Notes under the pieces: generated by a model | The model's database searches: none | Told to the model about the DNA's origin: nothing | What the model saw: the letters and a program-made list of their open reading frames with translations, nothing else | Made by a program: the position numbers and the translations under genes | Assembly: GCF_041154485.1 (NCBI RefSeq) | Contig: NZ_AP028669.1 | Coordinates: 3,162,001-3,226,000, forward strand | Direction of reading: 5' to 3' | Origin: Variovorax sp. V93 | GTDB lineage: Bacteria > Pseudomonadota > Gammaproteobacteria > Burkholderiales > Burkholderiaceae_C | DNA: 64,000 nucleotides | Shown: in pieces, positions 53,841 through 62,617 of the stretch | How positions within the stretch are numbered: position 1 is the first letter of the stretch | Layout: each line of letters opens with the position of its first letter

Positions 53841-54755
53841 TCAGCGGCGGACCTTGACGGCGAAGAGCCCTTGCGGCCGCATCATCAGGATCAGCACGAT
53901 CAGCGACAGCGTCAGCACCTTGGCCATCGAGCCGGTCATGAAGAACTCCGAGACCGATTGCGTCTGCGCAATGCCGAAGGCCGAGACCACGGTGCCCAGC
54001 AGGCTGGCCGCGCCGCCGAAAGTGACGACCAGGAAAGCGTCGACGATGTAGAGCGAGCCCGAGGTCGGCCCGGTCGAGCCGATGGTGGTGAAGGCCGCGC
54101 CCGCCACGCCGGCGATGCCGCAGCCGATCGCGAAGGTCAGGCGGTCGGTCTTCATGGTGTCGATGCCGGTAGCGTTGGCCATGGTGCGGTTGGCCACGGT
54201 GGCACGCACGCGCAGGCCCCAACGGCTCTTGTGCAGTGCGATCAGCACGCCGCCGGTCACAAGCGCGGTGAGCGCCAGCACGAACAGGCCGTTGATCGGA
54301 ATGTCGAGGCCCTCGTGCGGCGTCCACGAGCCCATGAGCCACTCGGGCAGCGTGGGGCTCACTTCCTTCGGGCCGATGAAGGTGCGAAAGATCTGCTGCA
54401 GCCCCAGGCTCACGCCCCAGGTGGCGAGCAGCGTGTCGAGCGGGCGCTTGTAGAGGTGGCGGATCAGCACCCACTCCACGATCCAGCCGACGATGAAGGC
54501 GAACACGAAGGCCAGGCCGATCGCGATCGGAAAGTAGTACGGCATGAACGCCGGCGCCAGGCTTTCGGTGACGCGCGCGGCCAGGTAGATGGAATAGGCG
54601 CCGATGGTCATGAACTCGCCATGCGCCATGTTGATCACGCCCATCTGGCCGAAGATGATCGCGAGCCCCAGGCCCATCAGCAACAGCACCGCGAAAAGGC
54701 TCAGCCCCGCGAAGCCCTGCATGAGGCCGATGTTCATCATGTCCGACAGAGTCAT
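53841..54755 (-). CDS. urtB: Urea/short-chain amide ABC transporter permease UrtB
   Basis: A 304-residue permease of the LivH/UrtB type with about eight hydrophobic segments, and the family pattern GQMGVINMAHGEFMTIGAYSIY and the loop VRATVANRTMANATGID. It forms the channel with UrtC. The ATG at 54755 is the conserved start MTLSDMMNIGLMQGF; longer frames run into a palindromic repeat. The gap to urtA (148 bases) holds that repeat. Confidence 0.93.
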   Translation of the reverse strand: MTLSDMMNIGLMQGFAGLSLFAVLLLMGLGLAIIFGQMGVINMAHGEFMTIGAYSIYLAARVTESLAPAFMPYYFPIAIGLAFVFAFIVGWIVEWVLIRHLYKRPLDTLLATWGVSLGLQQIFRTFIGPKEVSPTLPEWLMGSWTPHEGLDIPINGLFVLALTALVTGGVLIALHKSRWGLRVRATVANRTMANATGIDTMKTDRLTFAIGCGIAGVAGAAFTTIGSTGPTSGSLYIVDAFLVVTFGGAASLLGTVVSAFGIAQTQSVSEFFMTGSMAKVLTLSLIVLILMMRPQGLFAVKVRR

Positions 54756-54785
54756 GGCGACAGGTTCCAGGTGTTTGGGTATTGG

Positions 54786-54888
54786 CTCCTTCCCCCTCCG
54801 GGGGAAGGTTGGGATGGGGGCAGGCAGGGCGTGCCCATTGGCAACGCCGCTTGCCCCCACCCCTGCCCTCCCCCGGAAGGGGAGGGAG
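54786..54888. repeat. GC-rich palindromic repeat between urtA and urtB
   Basis: Arms 54786-54822 and 54852-54888 (37 bases each) are complementary with a few mismatches. Each arm contains its own small hairpin (TTCCCCCTCCGGGGGAA in the left one), and the centre (GGCGTGCCC / GGCAACGCC) can also pair. This CCCTCCGGGG-type sequence resembles dispersed intergenic repeats of betaproteobacteria. It could protect the upstream urtA message and lower expression of the downstream permease. Confidence 0.75.
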
Positions 54889-54903
54889 AAAGTCATCAGG
54901 GAT

Positions 54904-56172
54904 TTATTGGTACCCCTTCGGAAACGGATCCGGCTTGATCAGCTCGCTCGACTCCGCCACCACCTTGAACGTCCCGTCCAGTTGCCCCTGCCCGATGCGC
55001 GCCTTGCTCCACAGGTGATGGTTCGCGTCCAGCTTCACGTAGCCTTCAGGCGCCGTCTTCAGCTCGATGCCCGGCGAGCCGGCCACCACCTTGTCCACGT
55101 CGAAGCTGCCGGCCTTCTCCACCGCCGCCTTCCAGAGCCACGGGCCCAGGTAGCCCGCCTGCGTCACGTCGCCGATCACCGCGTCCTTGCCGTACTTGGC
55201 CTTGAAGGCCTCCACGAACTTCTTGTTGTTCGGGTTGTCCAGCGTCTGGAAGTACTTCATCGACGAGTAGAAGCCCGCGAAGTTCTCGCCGCCCACGCCG
55301 GTCATCTCGTCTTCCGTCACGGCCAGCGTCAGCAGGAACTGCTTGTCGCCCGTGATGCCCGCGGCCTTCAGCTGCTTGTAGAAGGCCACGTTCGAGCCGC
55401 CCACCACCGCCGCGAAGATGCAGTCGGGCTTGGCGACCTTGATCTTGTTGATCAGCGAGTTGAAGTTGGTGTGGCCCAGCGGGTAGTACTCCTCGCCCTT
55501 GACTGAGCCCTTCTGGAAGTTCTCGATGTGCTTGCGCGCGATCTTCATCGAGGTGCGCGGCCAGATGTAGTCGGAGCCCACCAGGAAGAAGGTCTTGGCC
55601 TTCTTCTCCTTCGCGCCCCAATCGAGGCCCCAGATGATCTGCTGCGTGGCTTCCTGGCCCGTGTAGATCACGTTCTTGCTCTGCTCCAGGCCTTCATAGA
55701 AGGTCGGGTAGTACAGGAGGCCGTTCTCCTTCTCGAACACCGGCAGGACAGCCTTGCGCGAGGCGCTGGTCCAGCAGCCGAACACTGCGGCGCAATGGTC
55801 GTTGACCAGCAGCTTCTTCGACTTCTCGGCAAAGGTCGGCCAGTCGGAGGCGCCGTCTTCCTTGATGACCTTGATCTTGCGCCCGAGGATGCCGCCCATC
55901 GCGTTGATCTGGTCGATGGCAAGCTGCTCGGCCTGGATGGAGCCGGTCTCCGAAATGGCCATGGTGCCGGAGGACGAATGCAGCTGGCCCACGGTCACTT
56001 CGGTGTCGGTCACCGCGAGCTTGGTGGTGTTGACCTTGGCCGTGGGGAACTGCGACTGGCCGAAGCTCAGGCCGCTCAGGCCCATCACCGGCAGCGCGGC
56101 GGCGCCTTGCAGCAATCGGCGGCGGCGCAATGCCAGGGCATCGAGGGAAAGATCTTCTGAATCACGCGACAT
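54904..56172 (-). CDS. urtA: Urea/short-chain amide ABC transporter substrate-binding protein
   Basis: A 422-residue periplasmic receptor of the UrtA/FmdD/AmiC type. The signal is Tat-like (LRRRRLLQGAAALPVMGLSG, cleavage near SFGQSQ). It has the UrtA/FmdD-type regions VTVGQLHSSSGTMAISE, FGCWTSASRKAVLPVFE and LLYYPTFYEGLEQSKNV. The ligand could be urea, formamide or acetamide; the linked formamidase favours a small amide, so FmdD may be the better name. First gene of the minus-strand operon, with the kinase gene divergent 250 bases away. Confidence 0.92.
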   Translation of the reverse strand: MSRDSEDLSLDALALRRRRLLQGAAALPVMGLSGLSFGQSQFPTAKVNTTKLAVTDTEVTVGQLHSSSGTMAISETGSIQAEQLAIDQINAMGGILGRKIKVIKEDGASDWPTFAEKSKKLLVNDHCAAVFGCWTSASRKAVLPVFEKENGLLYYPTFYEGLEQSKNVIYTGQEATQQIIWGLDWGAKEKKAKTFFLVGSDYIWPRTSMKIARKHIENFQKGSVKGEEYYPLGHTNFNSLINKIKVAKPDCIFAAVVGGSNVAFYKQLKAAGITGDKQFLLTLAVTEDEMTGVGGENFAGFYSSMKYFQTLDNPNNKKFVEAFKAKYGKDAVIGDVTQAGYLGPWLWKAAVEKAGSFDVDKVVAGSPGIELKTAPEGYVKLDANHHLWSKARIGQGQLDGTFKVVAESSELIKPDPFPKGYQ

Positions 56173-56422
56173 CGGGAAACTCCAGGCAGGTTGTTGGAAG
56201 GGTGAGCCGCGCACCATCACAGTGCATCGGACGGTGCCCCGAGCACCATGGCTGGTACTTTAGAAATCACCTGCGCCGCCGCGAATACGTCATTCAACGT
56301 AGCGGCCAGAGGTACGCCTGCATCCAGACTCGCAGGCCGTGCACAGGCGGACCGAATGCAGGGAGCGCTTCTTGCTGTGTCTGCCTGCCATGCCACCGCC
56401 GCCCTCACCGCCAGAGCCCACC

Positions 56423-59400
56423 ATGCCATCCGTCACCGGCCAGAAGATCTTTCGCATCCGCCGCGACTACAACGCGTGGGTTGCGAACGAGACGCTGGAG
56501 GACTACGCGCTGCGCTACACGCCGCGCAGCTTCCGCAAGTGGTCGGAGTTCCGCGTCGCCAACGCGGCCTTCGGCGCCACCTCGTTCCTGGCGCTGGAGG
56601 CCATCGGCGGCGCCATCGCGCTGAGCTACGGCTTCTCGAACGCGCTGTGGGCCATCCTGGTGGTGGGGCTCATCACCTTCCTCACCGGCCTGCCGATCTC
56701 CTACTACGCGGCCCGGCATGGCGTGGACATGGACCTGCTCACGCGCGGCGCGGGCTTCGGCTACCTGGGCTCCACCCTCACCTCGCTGATCTACGCGAGC
56801 TTCACCTTCATCTTCTTCGCGCTGGAGGCGGCCATCCTCGCGCTGGCGCTGCAGCTGTACCTCGACTGGCCGCTGCCGCTGCTCTACCTGATGTCGTCGA
56901 TCGTGATCGTGCCGCTGGTGATGCGCGGCATCACGCTGATCTCGGGCCTGCAGCTATGGACGCAGCCGATCTGGATCGTGCTGTTCGTGTGCCCGTTCAT
57001 CGCGGTGCTGGTGAAGAAGCCCGGGCTGTATGCCGACTTCACCGGCCTGGTGGGCCGCAGCTCCGACAGCAGCAGCTTCGATCCGCTGATGTTCGGCGCC
57101 GCCGCCACGGTGGCCTTCTCGCTGGTGGTGCAGATCGGCGAGCAGGTCGACTACCTGCGCTTCCTGCCCGAGAAGACAGCCGCCAACCGGGGCCGCTGGT
57201 GGGCCGCGGTGCTGGTGGCGGGCCCGGGCTGGATCGTGCCGGGCATGCTCAAGATGATGGGCGGCGCCTTCCTGGCCTTTCTGGCGCTGCAGCACGAGAT
57301 TCCCGCCAGGCACGCGGTCGAGCCCACGCTGATGTACCTCACGGGCTTTTCGTACGTGCTGCGCGACCCGGCCTGGGTGCTGGCGATCACCACGCTGTTC
57401 GTGGTGGTCTCGCAGATGAAGATCAACCTCACCAACGCCTATGCGGGCTCGCTGGCGTGGTCGAACTTCTTCGCGCGGCTCACGCACAGCCACCCGGGGC
57501 GCGTGGTGTGGCTGGTGTTCAACGTGGTGATCGCGATCCTGCTGATGACGCTGGGCGTGTTCGCGGCGCTCGAGCACGTGCTGGGCTTCTACAGCAACAT
57601 CGCCATTGCCTGGGTCGGCGCGCTGGTGGCCGACCTGGTCATCAACAAGCCGCTGGGCTGGAGCCCGCGCACCATCGAGTTCAAGCGCGCGCACCTGTAC
57701 GACATCAATCCGGTCGGCCTGGGTGCGATGCTGGTGGCGGCCGCGCTCGCCATGCTGGCGTATTCCGGCGTGCTGGGCCAGTGGGCGCGCGCGTTCTCGC
57801 CTTTCATCGCGCTGATCACGGCGCTTCTGGTCTCGCCGCTGCTGGCCTGGCGCACGCGCGGGCGCTACTACCTGGCGCGCAGCGACATCCGGCGCTGGAC
57901 GCCCGGGCAGATCGTGAAATGCTCGGTGTGCGACAACAGCTTCGAGTCGGAAGACATGGCGCACTGCCCGGCCTACAGCGCGCCGATCTGCTCGCTGTGC
58001 TGCACGCTCGAATCGCGCTGCCACGACCGCTGCAAGACCGATTCCCGCGCGGCCGAGCAGATGAGCGGCTGGCTCCAGGCGCTGCTGCCGCCCGCGCTGT
58101 CGGGCCGCCTCAACTTTCGCGTGGCGCACTACCTGATGGTGGCCACTTCGCTGGTGGCGCTGCTGGCCACGGTGATGGGCGTGGTGTATGCGCAGGAGGC
58201 CATCGTGGGCGCCGATGCGGTGGACCCGGCCCTGCGCAGCGCCTTCCTCAAGGTGTTCGCGCTGCTGTCGCTGGTGGCGGCGGTGGCCGCCTGGTGGATC
58301 GTGCTGGGCAGCGAGAGCCGGCAGATGGCGCAGGAGGAATCGAACCGCCACAACCACCTGCTCACCGTCGAGATCGAGGCGCATCAGCGCACCGACGCCG
58401 CCCTGCAGACTGCGAAGGAAGCCGCCGAAGCCGCCAACCAGGCCAAGACCCGCTACGTGGCCGGCATGACGCACGAGCTGCGCACGCCGCTCAACAGCAT
58501 CCTGGGCTACTCGCAGATCCTGCTCAAGGGCGAGGCCGTGGCGCCGCCGCGGGAAGCCGTGCAGACCATCCAGCGCAGCGGCGAGCACATGCTCGGGCTG
58601 ATCGACGGCCTGCTCGACCTCGCGCGCATCGAGGCCGGACGCTTGCAGCTGGAGCCCGCCCCGCTCGCGCTGCCGGCGTTTCTCGACGAAGTGGTGCACA
58701 TGGTGCGGCCGCAGGCGGAGAACAAGGGCCTTGCGTTCGTCTACACCCACAGCGGGCGGCTGCCGCCCTGGGTACATGCCGATGCCAAGCGGCTGCGCCA
58801 GATCCTCATCAACCTGCTGGCCAACGCGGTGCGCTTCACCGACAGCGGCACAGTCACGCTGCATGTCGACGCACGGCGCGAAGTGCTGCGCTTCGACGTG
58901 GTCGACACCGGCATCGGCGTGGCGCCGCAGGACCACCAGCGCATCTTTCTTCCGTTCGAGCGCGGCGCCGCGGGGCGCCGGCGCGGCGAGCCCGGCACGG
59001 GCCTCGGCCTCACCATCACGGGCCTGCTCACATCGCTGATGGGCGGCGAACTCGCGCTGGCCGCCACCTCGCCCGCGGGCAGCACCTTCAGCGTGCGGGT
59101 GTACCTGCGCGAAGTGGCCGACCCCGGCCCCCAGGCAGAAACACGGCGGCCGGTGTCGGGCTACATCGGCGCGCGCCGCACGCTGCTGGTGGTCGACGAC
59201 CAGCCGGTGCAGCGCCAGATGCTGGCCGGCATGCTCGCACCGCTGGGCTTCGAGGTGCGCGAGGCCGCGAGCGGCACCGAATGCCTGGACAGCCTGCGCG
59301 AGAACCTGCCTTCCGCCATCCTGCTGGACCTCACCATGGACGACATGGATGGCTGGCAGACCGCGGCACTGGTGCGCGCCTCGGGCTTCGACCGCCTGCC

Positions 59401-59812
59401 CATCATCATCGTCTCGGCCAACATGTTCGAGAACCAGGGCGAGCTGCTGCGCGCCGCGGGCTGCCAGGCCTTCGTGGGCAAGCCGGTCATCGAGTCGGAG
59501 CTGATCGCCACGCTGGAACGCCACCTCGGGCTCGAATGGCTGGCGTCGAGCGACGCCGCAATGCCGCCCGCCGTCGACATCGCGCCACGGCCGGTGCAGC
59601 TCGCGCTCTCGGAAGACGACCGCGCCGAGCTGATGCGGCTGGTGCAGATGGGCCACGTGCGCGGCCTGCACCAGGTGCTCGACCGGCTCGCCGCCGCATC
59701 CCCGCCGGCCGCGGCCACCTGCACCTGGCTGCGCGGCATGGTCAACCGTTTCGAACTCGACAAGCTCCGCAAGGCACTCGCAGAACAAGATGCAGACACT
59801 CTCGCCCCCTGA
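56423..59812 (+). CDS. NCS1-transporter-like hybrid sensor histidine kinase
   Basis: About 1129 residues if started at the ATG at 56423. Residues about 15-485 form a multi-spanning domain like the NCS1 nucleobase/allantoin/hydantoin permeases (start FRIRRDYNAWVANETLEDYALR). A cluster of eight cysteines lies at 500-537, then two more membrane segments (about 569-590 and 610-630), a short coiled coil, a HisKA domain with phospho-acceptor H684 (MTHELRTPLN), a HATPase domain with DTGIGVAP and GTGLGLTI, and a receiver with D969 in LLDLTMDDMDG. The last 80 residues resemble a weak Hpt-like helical tail without a clear histidine. It is probably a membrane sensor that uses a transporter fold to detect a ligand. 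The LuxR gene overlaps its end by 23 bases. Confidence 0.88.
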   Translation: MPSVTGQKIFRIRRDYNAWVANETLEDYALRYTPRSFRKWSEFRVANAAFGATSFLALEAIGGAIALSYGFSNALWAILVVGLITFLTGLPISYYAARHGVDMDLLTRGAGFGYLGSTLTSLIYASFTFIFFALEAAILALALQLYLDWPLPLLYLMSSIVIVPLVMRGITLISGLQLWTQPIWIVLFVCPFIAVLVKKPGLYADFTGLVGRSSDSSSFDPLMFGAAATVAFSLVVQIGEQVDYLRFLPEKTAANRGRWWAAVLVAGPGWIVPGMLKMMGGAFLAFLALQHEIPARHAVEPTLMYLTGFSYVLRDPAWVLAITTLFVVVSQMKINLTNAYAGSLAWSNFFARLTHSHPGRVVWLVFNVVIAILLMTLGVFAALEHVLGFYSNIAIAWVGALVADLVINKPLGWSPRTIEFKRAHLYDINPVGLGAMLVAAALAMLAYSGVLGQWARAFSPFIALITALLVSPLLAWRTRGRYYLARSDIRRWTPGQIVKCSVCDNSFESEDMAHCPAYSAPICSLCCTLESRCHDRCKTDSRAAEQMSGWLQALLPPALSGRLNFRVAHYLMVATSLVALLATVMGVVYAQEAIVGADAVDPALRSAFLKVFALLSLVAAVAAWWIVLGSESRQMAQEESNRHNHLLTVEIEAHQRTDAALQTAKEAAEAANQAKTRYVAGMTHELRTPLNSILGYSQILLKGEAVAPPREAVQTIQRSGEHMLGLIDGLLDLARIEAGRLQLEPAPLALPAFLDEVVHMVRPQAENKGLAFVYTHSGRLPPWVHADAKRLRQILINLLANAVRFTDSGTVTLHVDARREVLRFDVVDTGIGVAPQDHQRIFLPFERGAAGRRRGEPGTGLGLTITGLLTSLMGGELALAATSPAGSTFSVRVYLREVADPGPQAETRRPVSGYIGARRTLLVVDDQPVQRQMLAGMLAPLGFEVREAASGTECLDSLRENLPSAILLDLTMDDMDGWQTAALVRASGFDRLPIIIVSANMFENQGELLRAAGCQAFVGKPVIESELIATLERHLGLEWLASSDAAMPPAVDIAPRPVQLALSEDDRAELMRLVQMGHVRGLHQVLDRLAAASPPAAATCTWLRGMVNRFELDKLRKALAEQDADTLAP

Positions 59813-60695
59813 AACCGAACGCCCCGTGGTGCTGGTGGTGGATGACGCCCCCAGCAGCCTCGGCATGCTGTGCGACACGCTCGAATCCAGCGGCTACACC
59901 GTGCTCGTCGCGGCCGATGGCGAGGCTGCGCTGCAGCGCCTCGAACTGGTGGTGCCCGACGCGATCCTGCTCGACGGCCTGATGCCCGGCCTGTCGGGCT
60001 TCGAGACCTGCCGGCGCATCAAGGCCAATGCGGCGCTTGCGCACATTCCGGTGCTGTTCATGACCGGCCTCTCGGAGACGGCGCACGTGGTCGAGGGCTT
60101 CGAATGCGGCGGTGTCGACTACGTGGTGAAGCCGATCCGCGCGCAGGAGGTGCTGGCACGGCTGCACACCCACACGCGCAACGCACGCATCACGCGCATG
60201 GTGCGCGACGCGGTCGACGTGGCCGGCATGGGCGTGGTCTTCGTCGACGCGCGCGGGCGCATCGCATGGCGCTCGCCGCAGGCTGCGCTGTGGCTTCACG
60301 CACTCGATGCACCGCCGGCCGCCGGGCTGCTGCCCGCCTCGCTCGAACCCGCGCTGGCGCCTGGTGCAGCCATTGCGCTGGTCACCACGGCGGGTGCACG
60401 CATCTCGGTGCGCAACCTCGGCGCCGCGGCGCTCGGCGAGACCATGCTGCTGTTCGCGACGCAGCGCGAGGGGACCGCGGGCACGCCCTCGGCCCGGCTG
60501 ACCGAAGCGGCGCTCACGCCGCGCGAGACCGAAGTGCTCTCATGGCTCGCCAAGGGCAAGACCAACCGCGACATCGGCGAGATCCTCGGCACCAGTCCGC
60601 GCACGGTCAACAAGCATCTCGAGCACATCTTCGAGAAGCTGGGCGTCGAGACGCGCGCTGCCGCCGCGGCACTGGCCAGCGGGCAACTGGCCTGA
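59790..60695 (+). CDS. LuxR-type response regulator
   Basis: A 301-residue regulator. The receiver domain is at about residues 12-128 with D62 in AILLDGLMPG as phospho-acceptor and K in VVKPI; a middle segment (about 135-225) looks PAS-like; the LuxR helix-turn-helix is at about 235-295 (LTPRETEVLSWLAKGKTNRDIGEILGTS). Its start lies within the end of the kinase gene, so the two are translated together and form the cognate pair. The likely target is the divergent urtA operon, which is inference. Confidence 0.9.
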   Translation: MQTLSPPETERPVVLVVDDAPSSLGMLCDTLESSGYTVLVAADGEAALQRLELVVPDAILLDGLMPGLSGFETCRRIKANAALAHIPVLFMTGLSETAHVVEGFECGGVDYVVKPIRAQEVLARLHTHTRNARITRMVRDAVDVAGMGVVFVDARGRIAWRSPQAALWLHALDAPPAAGLLPASLEPALAPGAAIALVTTAGARISVRNLGAAALGETMLLFATQREGTAGTPSARLTEAALTPRETEVLSWLAKGKTNRDIGEILGTSPRTVNKHLEHIFEKLGVETRAAAAALASGQLA

Positions 60696-60733
60696 TCCAG
60701 CCATCGGGCGGGCAGACAGGCTGGCCCCGTTCG

Positions 60734-61177
60734 TTACCTCTTCGGTGCCGGCGTTGCAGGCACCGCAGGCGTCGTCGTCGTGCTGTCGGCCTTGGAACCG
60801 GGCACTGCCGGCGTCGCGGGCGTGGCTGACATCGTGGACGACGACGAAGACTGCTGCGACGGGGTGGCCGGCGTCGCAGGCGTGGCTGGCGTTGCAGGCG
60901 ATGTGCTCGTGGCTGGCGTCGCGGGCGTGGCGGGTGTCGCCGGGGTGGCTGCATTGGCCGAGGCATTGGACCCGCTGGCCGCGCCGGCGCCATTGCCCCC
61001 CGCACCGGCACCCACGCCTGCGCCGGCACTGCCGCCGCCACCTCCCCCGCCCCCGCCCCCGCCAGCGCCCCCACCGCCGCCTCCCGAGCCGCCGCCCGCA
61101 GCCAATGCAAGCGGGGCCACGCAGGCGCCCATGAGAACCGCAACCAGGGTCGGTGCAATACGTCGTGTCAGCTTCAT
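60734..61177 (-). CDS. Secreted Gly-rich protein with Ala-Thr-Pro repeats
   Basis: A 147-residue protein with a signal peptide (MKLTRRIAPTLVAVLMGACVAPLALA), then a run of about 45 residues almost only of Gly, Ala and Ser, and a C-terminal half built of ATP tripeptides (ATPATPATPATP and variants). It has no known domain. Such sequences are flexible and are expected outside the inner membrane. The cysteine in the signal (MGACVAP) could form a lipobox-like site, but the spacing is not typical. AAGGAGACTTCG precedes the ATG. A hairpin AGCCGG/CCGGCT (61221-61236) is in its leader. Confidence 0.7.
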   Translation of the reverse strand: MKLTRRIAPTLVAVLMGACVAPLALAAGGGSGGGGGGAGGGGGGGGGGGSAGAGVGAGAGGNGAGAASGSNASANAATPATPATPATPATSTSPATPATPATPATPSQQSSSSSTMSATPATPAVPGSKADSTTTTPAVPATPAPKR

Positions 61178-61339
61178 CGAAGTCTCCTTGTTGATGTTTC
61201 GACAAGGCCAAGCTAGACGCAGCCGGAAACCCGGCTTGTAGTCCAAAGTCTTCATGGCAGGCCGGTCCAGTCGCCGGTGCCATGCAATGGACAGCTGGGC
61301 GGGGCCTGTCTGCAAGCCCTCCGAATCAGATCGTCGGCC

Positions 61340-62491
61340 TCACGCGCCGTCCGGGGCCACCTGCTTGCCGCCGCGGGGCAGATGGACGGTGAAGGCCGTT
61401 CCTTCTTCCGCGGAGGAGGCCACCGTGATGGTGCCACCGTGTCCTGTCACGATCTCACGCGCAATGTAGAGGCCGAGGCCCAGGCTCGTGGCGGGACGCT
61501 CATGCGGTGCCGATTCGCGCGTTGCAACCTGCACCAGCGGATTGAAGATCACCTGCATCGAATCGGGAGCAATCGGCCTTCCCTGGTTCCTGACGATCAG
61601 GGTCACATGCGCGCCCTCGTCCCGGATCACCAGCGCGACGGGATGGGAGGGGTCTCCATGCTGCACGGCGTTGCTCAGCAGGTTGGTGAGGACCTGGCGC
61701 ATCCTGGGTGCGTCGAACATCAGGACCACGTCGGTCGGAATCTCGGCGACGAGCACCCGCTTGGGATAGGCCGCGCAGACCTCGTCGAAAGCCTCCTGGC
61801 ACAGGGCGCTCAGGCTGCCTTGCTGGGGAATCACCTCGATGCCGCGGCCGAGCCGGGTGCGCGTGTACTCGAGCAGGTCGGTGACCATGTCGTTGATCGA
61901 CGCGATGCTTCGCCTGGCGATCTGGAGCGTGCGCGCCCTGGGCTTGGCCTCGCCCCCCAGCTCGAGCAGATGGATGCAGGAGCTGAGCGCACTCAACGGG
62001 TTTCGCAGGTCGTGGCCCAGCACGGCCAGGAAGGTGTCCCTGGAATTGGCCACATGGTCCGAATAGGTGGCCATGGCTTCGGCCAGGCCCTGGTCGATGC
62101 CTTCGTTGAAGCGCACCACTTCTTCCAGGACCGCCGCATCGACCGTGCCGATGTGCCCCATCCACAAGCGAAGAACCGTGGCCCGCAGCGCGCGATATTC
62201 GGCGCCCAGCTGGGAGAGGTCGAACCCCACGCGCTGGCGCAGGCCGCCGTGTTCGGCGGCAAAAGTCTCTTTCAGGAACGGCACCGCGAGCCCCTTGGAC
62301 TTTGCCTCGCGCTCCTTTTCCGACTGGGCCGATTCCATTTCGCCGGCAATAGCCAGCAGGATTTCATGCGCATGGTCGCGCAGTTCGACGACGGACATGG
62401 TCTCCGCCGGCGGGATCATCGTTCGTGCGAAGGATTCCCACTCGACAAGAATGGGTTCGATGTTGTCCTTGATGAATTGGCTCAGGCGCAT
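61340..62491 (-). CDS. Sensor histidine kinase with RsbRD-like N-terminal helical domain
   Basis: A 383-residue cytoplasmic kinase without membrane helices. The N-terminal 140 residues are helical and similar in outline to the RsbRD/stress-sensor N-terminal domain (LSQFIKDNIEPILVEWESFAR). HisKA has H160 in LGHDLRNPLSAL; the HATPase domain ends with LGLGLYIAREIVTGHGG. No response regulator is adjacent, so its partner is elsewhere. It may respond to a soluble signal. The ATG at 62491 gives the conserved start; longer frames reach into the divergent gene region. Downstream, the Gly-rich gene is in the same direction after 162 bases. Confidence 0.85.
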   Translation of the reverse strand: MRLSQFIKDNIEPILVEWESFARTMIPPAETMSVVELRDHAHEILLAIAGEMESAQSEKEREAKSKGLAVPFLKETFAAEHGGLRQRVGFDLSQLGAEYRALRATVLRLWMGHIGTVDAAVLEEVVRFNEGIDQGLAEAMATYSDHVANSRDTFLAVLGHDLRNPLSALSSCIHLLELGGEAKPRARTLQIARRSIASINDMVTDLLEYTRTRLGRGIEVIPQQGSLSALCQEAFDEVCAAYPKRVLVAEIPTDVVLMFDAPRMRQVLTNLLSNAVQHGDPSHPVALVIRDEGAHVTLIVRNQGRPIAPDSMQVIFNPLVQVATRESAPHERPATSLGLGLYIAREIVTGHGGTITVASSAEEGTAFTVHLPRGGKQVAPDGA

Positions 62492-62617
62492 GCAGGGCGG
62501 AGTATGCACCCCGTGCAGGGCGGCAAGAGGCACGGCGAACAACGGCTGGACAGGCGCCGGGAAAAAGGGGTAATCGATGAAGCGTATCCTGGGGCCTCTC
62601 GAACCGGAACACATTCC

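Noticed and set aside
56173..56422. Possible guanidine-I riboswitch upstream of the urt operon
   Set aside because: Such elements do occur before similar transporters, but the conserved ACUGGUCCGAGAG-like and GACGGG-type segments are not present.
56954..59878. Long minus-strand frame opposite the hybrid kinase
   Set aside because: It shows no domain and is explained by codon bias of the kinase gene.
60790..60970. Regular short repeats that might suggest a CRISPR array
   Set aside because: They are imperfect units encoding Ala-Thr-Pro within a reading frame, without unique spacers.
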